From Nocardioides albus (GTDB lineage: Bacteria; Actinomycetota; Actinomycetes; Propionibacteriales; Nocardioidaceae): a DNA stretch of 64,000 bases. The DNA lies in the NCBI RefSeq assembly GCF_014648255.1, contig NZ_BMQT01000004.1:124001-188000 (forward strand). Reading direction: 5' to 3'. The notes under the pieces are model-generated. The model made no database searches. It worked only from the letters and a program-made list of their open reading frames with translations, and had not been told where the DNA came from. A program made the translations under genes and the position numbers. Within the stretch, counting starts at the first letter, position 1. Every line of letters starts with the position of its first letter. Of this stretch, positions 60,562 through 64,000 are shown one piece after another.

Positions 60562-62268
60562 GTGGACCATCAGGTGATGCTGATCGTCGGAGCGGCGCTG
60601 GCGATCATGATCGCGGCGTCGGTGTTCTCGCGGCGAACGGGGGTGGCGGCGCCGCTGCTGCTCGTGGGGCTCGGGATCGGGGCGAGCTATCTGCCGGGGG
60701 CTCCGGAGATCGAGATCGAGCCGGAGCTGATCCTGGCCGGCGTACTGCCGCCGCTGCTCTACTCCTCCGCGGTCAACCTGCCGGTGATCGACTTCCGGCG
60801 GAACCTCCGGCTGATCAGCTGGCTGTCGGTCGTGATGGTGATCGTCTCGGCGCTGGTGATCGGCGCCGTCGTCCACTGGCTGTTCCCAGCGATCTCGTTC
60901 CCGCTCGCGGTCGCGCTCGGCGCGGTCGTCAGCCCCACCGACGCGGTGGCGGCGACAGCGATCGGGCGCCGGGTCGGGCTGCCGCCGCGGGTGATGACGG
61001 TGCTGGAGGGCGAGAGCCTGGTCAACGACGCCTCCGCGCTCGTCGTCCTTCGGACGGCAGTCGCGGCGATCGCCGCGGCCAGTTCGTTCTCGGTAGGGCG
61101 CGCGGCGCTGGAGTTCGGGTGGGCGGTGCTGGGCGCGCTCGTGATCGGCGGTGTCGTCGGCTGGGTCACCGTCGTGCTCCGGCAGCGCCTGGACGACCCG
61201 GTGCTCAACACCACGATCTCGTTCGCGGTGCCGTTCATCGCCTACTTCCCGGCCGAGGAGCTGAACGCCTCCGGAGTCCTCGCTGTCGTCGTCGCCGGCC
61301 TGGTGACCGGCGCGCTCGGCAGCCGCCGGTTCAGCGCGCGCGACCGGCAGACCCAGGCCACCACCTGGACGACGTTCAACTTCATCCTCGAGAGCGGCGT
61401 CTTCCTCGCGATGGGCTACGAGCTCCCGTCGCTCGTCGATGCCGCCCGCGGCGAGACCACCCCCGGGGAGCTGACCGGGCTCGTTCTGGTCATCGTCGGC
61501 CTGCTGGTCCTGCTGCGGTTCGTCGGGCTCGCCGGGCCGGCGCTCCGGGACCGGGAGGAGGATCAGGAGCAGGTACGCGCCCGCCTGGACCAGTTCGAGG
61601 AGAAGCTCGACTCGCTGACCCCTGCCGATGATCGCGAGGACGCCCGGATCACCTCGGCGCGTCGGCGACTGGCCCGGGGTCGGGCGGACATCGACTTCGA
61701 GGAGCGCGAGCCGATCACCAGGCGTGGCTTCCTGACGATCGGCTGGGCAGGAATGCGCGGCGTCGTCACGGTCGCCGCCGCCCAGACCATCCCCGTCGGC
61801 ACCTCCTACCGGGCCACCGTGGTGCTCGCCGCCTTCCTGGTCGCGCTCATCACGCTCGTGCTCTTCGGGCTCACGCTCCCGGCGTTGATCCGCCGGATGC
61901 GCTTCCCCGGTGAGTCCTCGAAGGATCGGCACGACGCGTTCCGGGCGCTGCTGCGCCAGGTCGGCGAGGATGCGATCGACACCCTCGGACCGCTGGAGTC
62001 CCAGACCATCGACGGCGAGCCGATCGACCCGAAGCTGGTGACGAGGCTCAAGGACAGCATCCTCCCGCGGGTGCTGGCGGGTGTGCGGGAGACGCCGAGA
62101 CTCAGGCCAGCGGCGATGGAGCAGACGATGATCCTGCAGCTGCGCTACCTCGATGCGATGCGCGACGCGCTCGCCGCCGAGCGCAGCATCGGCGCCTACA
62201 GCTCCCACACATACCGGAGGGTCGAGTCGATCCTCGACGACATGGAGAAGCGGCTCGACGCGAGCTGA
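60562..62268 (+). CDS. CPA1-type Na+/H+ antiporter with C-terminal domain
   Basis: This 568-residue antiporter has ~12 hydrophobic segments. The transport core has SPTDAVAATAIGRRVGLPPRVMTVLEGESLVNDASALVV, and GWAGMRGVVTVAAAQTIP lies late in the membrane domain. The first half aligns with NhaP/YjcE-type proteins. About 170 hydrophilic residues follow, rich in charged helices, as a regulatory tail. GTG 60562 is used. Role: Na+ export or pH regulation. Confidence 0.88.
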   Translation: MDHQVMLIVGAALAIMIAASVFSRRTGVAAPLLLVGLGIGASYLPGAPEIEIEPELILAGVLPPLLYSSAVNLPVIDFRRNLRLISWLSVVMVIVSALVIGAVVHWLFPAISFPLAVALGAVVSPTDAVAATAIGRRVGLPPRVMTVLEGESLVNDASALVVLRTAVAAIAAASSFSVGRAALEFGWAVLGALVIGGVVGWVTVVLRQRLDDPVLNTTISFAVPFIAYFPAEELNASGVLAVVVAGLVTGALGSRRFSARDRQTQATTWTTFNFILESGVFLAMGYELPSLVDAARGETTPGELTGLVLVIVGLLVLLRFVGLAGPALRDREEDQEQVRARLDQFEEKLDSLTPADDREDARITSARRRLARGRADIDFEEREPITRRGFLTIGWAGMRGVVTVAAAQTIPVGTSYRATVVLAAFLVALITLVLFGLTLPALIRRMRFPGESSKDRHDAFRALLRQVGEDAIDTLGPLESQTIDGEPIDPKLVTRLKDSILPRVLAGVRETPRLRPAAMEQTMILQLRYLDAMRDALAAERSIGAYSSHTYRRVESILDDMEKRLDAS

Positions 62269-62286
62269 GCCCCGGCCGCTGCCGGT

Positions 62287-63840
62287 TCAGACCGTCTCGA
62301 ACCCGGCCATCATCGCCATGTCCTCGTGCTCCAGGTTGTGGCAGTGGATCAGGAACCGGCCGGCGTACTTCTCGAACCTCACCCTGACCCGGACTGCCTC
62401 ATAGGGACGGACGTCGACGGTGTCCTTCCAGCCGTGGTCCATCGGGCCGGGGCCGCGGTTGCCGCGGCGGAGCACCTGGAAGGGCGAGAGGTGGACGTGG
62501 ACAGGGTGGTGGGCGTCGGTGAAGAACTCCCAGATCTCGGTGGAGCCCAGCGGCACCTGGGCCTGCGGCACGGCGGGGTCGAAGGGTTTGCCGTTGATCC
62601 CCCAGCCCTTGCGGCCGTGCACCTTCGCCTGGCGGAAGTGCCACCGACGGACGACCGCTCCGTCGGGCTTCTCGGGTTCGGGTACGTCGGCGAGCCGCTC
62701 AGGGACCCGGACGTCGTCGGTCGCGCGGCGGGCGATGCGGAACCTCATCACCTGAGCGGTCCGGCCGGTGCCGAGGGCGTTGCGCAGCTCGACGGTCGTC
62801 CCGGGTGCCAGGGAACGGAAGTCGACGACGACGTCGAACCGTTCGCCAGAGGCCATCGTGATCGCGTCGTGCTGGACGGGGCGAGCCAGCAGGCCACCGT
62901 CGGAGCCGATCTGGGTGAACGCCAACGGCTTCCCGTCGGCGGTCCGCAGGCTCAGCTCGTAGCGGCGCGCGTTGGAACCGTTGAGCAGGCGCAGCCGATA
63001 CTGCGCCGCATCGACCTCCGCCTCCGGCCAGGGGGCGCCGTTGACCAGGATGACGTCACCGAGCACGCCGGCCATGTAGCGGTCCTCGACCCCGGGCTGG
63101 CCGAGCAGCTCCGGGTCGAGCGCGGGGTAGCGCAGCGCGCCGTCCTCGTCGAAGGCCCGGTCGGCGATCATCAACGGGATCTCCCGTTCGCCGCGCGGCA
63201 GCGAGAGCGCGTCCTCCTCGGCGTCGCGGACGATGTGGAATCCGGCCAGCCCACGCCACACCTGCGGGGCGGTGAAGTCCATCCGGTGGTCGTGGTACCA
63301 GAGCGTGGTCGCGGGCTGGTCGAGCGGATAGCGATAGTCCCGTTCCCCCGTGCTGACCTGCGCCAACGGGTCCGCCATCGGCGCGTGCCCGTCGTGACCG
63401 GTCTGGGGCACCTGGTAGGTGTTGAAGCTCGGAGGCACCAGCAGGTCCGTCGGCCAGCCGTCGCTCTCCGCCGGCGTGTGCCCGCCATGGAGGTGGGTCG
63501 CGGTCGGCAGCGTGAGCGAGCTGGTGTGGCGTACCGTCACCGTCTCGCCGCGACGGGTCTCCAGCGTGGGTCCGGGAAAAACCCCGTCGTACGTCATCAT
63601 CTCGGTCTTCAGCCCGGGCAGGATCTCGACCGATGCGTGCCGTTGGGCGATCTCGATCAGCCCGCCCGCAGGGCGCTTGACGGGCGGCAGCGGCAACGGT
63701 GTCGCGTACGCCTCGGGCAGCCGGGCCGCGCTGGCCAGGACCTGTCCGGTCTGACCGTGCGTGTCTCCGCAGGCGGTCAGCGATCCGGTGATCGGGACGG
63801 CCAGGCCGGCGCCGAGCAGGGTGCGTCGCCTGAGCCTCAT
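62287..63840 (-). CDS. Multicopper oxidase (CotA/laccase-like), Tat lipoprotein
   Basis: This 517-residue copper oxidase has all four copper-ligand motifs: HLHGGH, WYHDH, HPVHVHLSPF and HCHNLEHEDMAMM. The N-terminus MRLRRRTLLGAGLAV has a Tat-like twin arginine, and LTAC at residues 21-24 is a lipobox, so it is probably exported folded and anchored. These enzymes oxidise phenols, metals or bilirubin with O2. It overlaps the upstream gene by 4 bp (ATGA). Confidence 0.92.
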   Translation of the reverse strand: MRLRRRTLLGAGLAVPITGSLTACGDTHGQTGQVLASAARLPEAYATPLPLPPVKRPAGGLIEIAQRHASVEILPGLKTEMMTYDGVFPGPTLETRRGETVTVRHTSSLTLPTATHLHGGHTPAESDGWPTDLLVPPSFNTYQVPQTGHDGHAPMADPLAQVSTGERDYRYPLDQPATTLWYHDHRMDFTAPQVWRGLAGFHIVRDAEEDALSLPRGEREIPLMIADRAFDEDGALRYPALDPELLGQPGVEDRYMAGVLGDVILVNGAPWPEAEVDAAQYRLRLLNGSNARRYELSLRTADGKPLAFTQIGSDGGLLARPVQHDAITMASGERFDVVVDFRSLAPGTTVELRNALGTGRTAQVMRFRIARRATDDVRVPERLADVPEPEKPDGAVVRRWHFRQAKVHGRKGWGINGKPFDPAVPQAQVPLGSTEIWEFFTDAHHPVHVHLSPFQVLRRGNRGPGPMDHGWKDTVDVRPYEAVRVRVRFEKYAGRFLIHCHNLEHEDMAMMAGFETV

Positions 63841-64000
63841 CCCCGGACCTCCCGCGGCGTTCCGGCGCCGCGGCGCACGGCGGCGATCGCCAGGGCCACG
63901 GCGACCCCGACGGTGAGGACGCCGATGGGCACGTGCAGCTGGAGGACCCGGGTGTAGCCGAGGACCGCCTGGACGTGGATGAGGAGGAAGAGCACGACCG
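63837..64000 (-). CDS. Membrane protein, 3' end only (start beyond window)
   Basis: The visible 53 residues include two hydrophobic stretches (VVLFLLIHVQAVLGYT, VLTVGVAVALAIAAV) and end GTPREVRG. The stop codon overlaps the multicopper oxidase start, so the two are co-transcribed. The family cannot be named. Confidence 0.6.
   Translation of the reverse strand, partial: VVLFLLIHVQAVLGYTRVLQLHVPIGVLTVGVAVALAIAAVRRGAGTPREVRG

Overview
The window comes from a high-GC actinobacterium. GTG and TTG starts are frequent, genes are packed with ATGA/GTGA-type overlaps, and the formaldehyde enzyme at 56853-57953 is of the mycothiol-dependent type, a thiol found only in Actinobacteria. The gene content (NCS1/HyuA/DUF917 modules, GcoAB, several arylsulfatases) fits a soil member of the Nocardioides/Rhodococcus/Amycolatopsis kind. 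I cannot fix the genus from the sequence alone. No rRNA, tRNA, CRISPR array, transposase or phage gene was seen.

Layout. 1-2070: 3' part of a secreted fungalysin-like (M36) protease carrying a seven-blade TolB-type propeller. 2312-7168: two tandem arylsulfatases with a duplicated promoter region; a third sulfatase lies at 18188-20560. 7460-14747: a CMD-fold protein, a large LuxR/MalT-like ATPase regulator, then a run of membrane genes (K+ channel, DUF7144, AI-2E-type permease, YihY/BrkB, CPA1 antiporter). 14748-15828: 7-bp tandem repeats and a decayed amidohydrolase. 15841-18073: SDR and crotonase divergent from an HxlR regulator.

20763-41193 is the most unusual part: two parallel catabolic modules. 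Module 1 (20763-32481) has an NCS1 permease, a HyuA-type ATP-dependent hydantoinase/oxoprolinase, two DUF917 (S-methyl-thiohydantoin-desulfurase family) proteins and a PucR regulator. These are followed by a five-gene overlapping operon of hydantoin/Asp-Glu-type racemase, HpaI aldolase, threonine aldolase, branched-chain aminotransferase and M20 peptidase. Module 2 (32553-41193) has AroM, an IclR regulator, an OPT-family transporter, a third DUF917 protein, a second M20 peptidase, a second PucR and a DadA-like D-amino-acid dehydrogenase. Each module pairs an importer with DUF917, a racemase-fold protein, an M20 hydrolase and PucR. This suggests import, ring opening or desulfuration, epimerisation and amide hydrolysis of cyclic amide (hydantoin-like) or D-amino-acid-containing compounds, ending in amino acid catabolism. 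The true substrate is unknown.

41266-49488: LysR regulator and MHS transporter, patatin, two DUF202 proteins, AGPS-like FAD oxidase, DoxX, a strong bidirectional terminator, and an NSS transporter with its 43-residue MetS-like partner. 49730-51456: P450 plus TetR with a candidate operator over the P450 start. 51539-53361: a GNAT protein lacking a normal start codon, and an SDR. 53400-58561: a guaiacol O-demethylase locus (AraC regulator, gcoA, gcoB) followed by S-(hydroxymethyl)mycothiol dehydrogenase and an MBL hydrolase. The pathway logic is clear: GcoAB removes a methyl group as formaldehyde, and the mycothiol pathway oxidises it. 58562-59963: a PadR regulator and a lipoprotein hydrolase diverge from a 24-bp perfect palindrome that contains both start codons. 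60075-64000: small lipoprotein, CPA1 antiporter, Tat-exported multicopper oxidase, and the end of a membrane protein gene.
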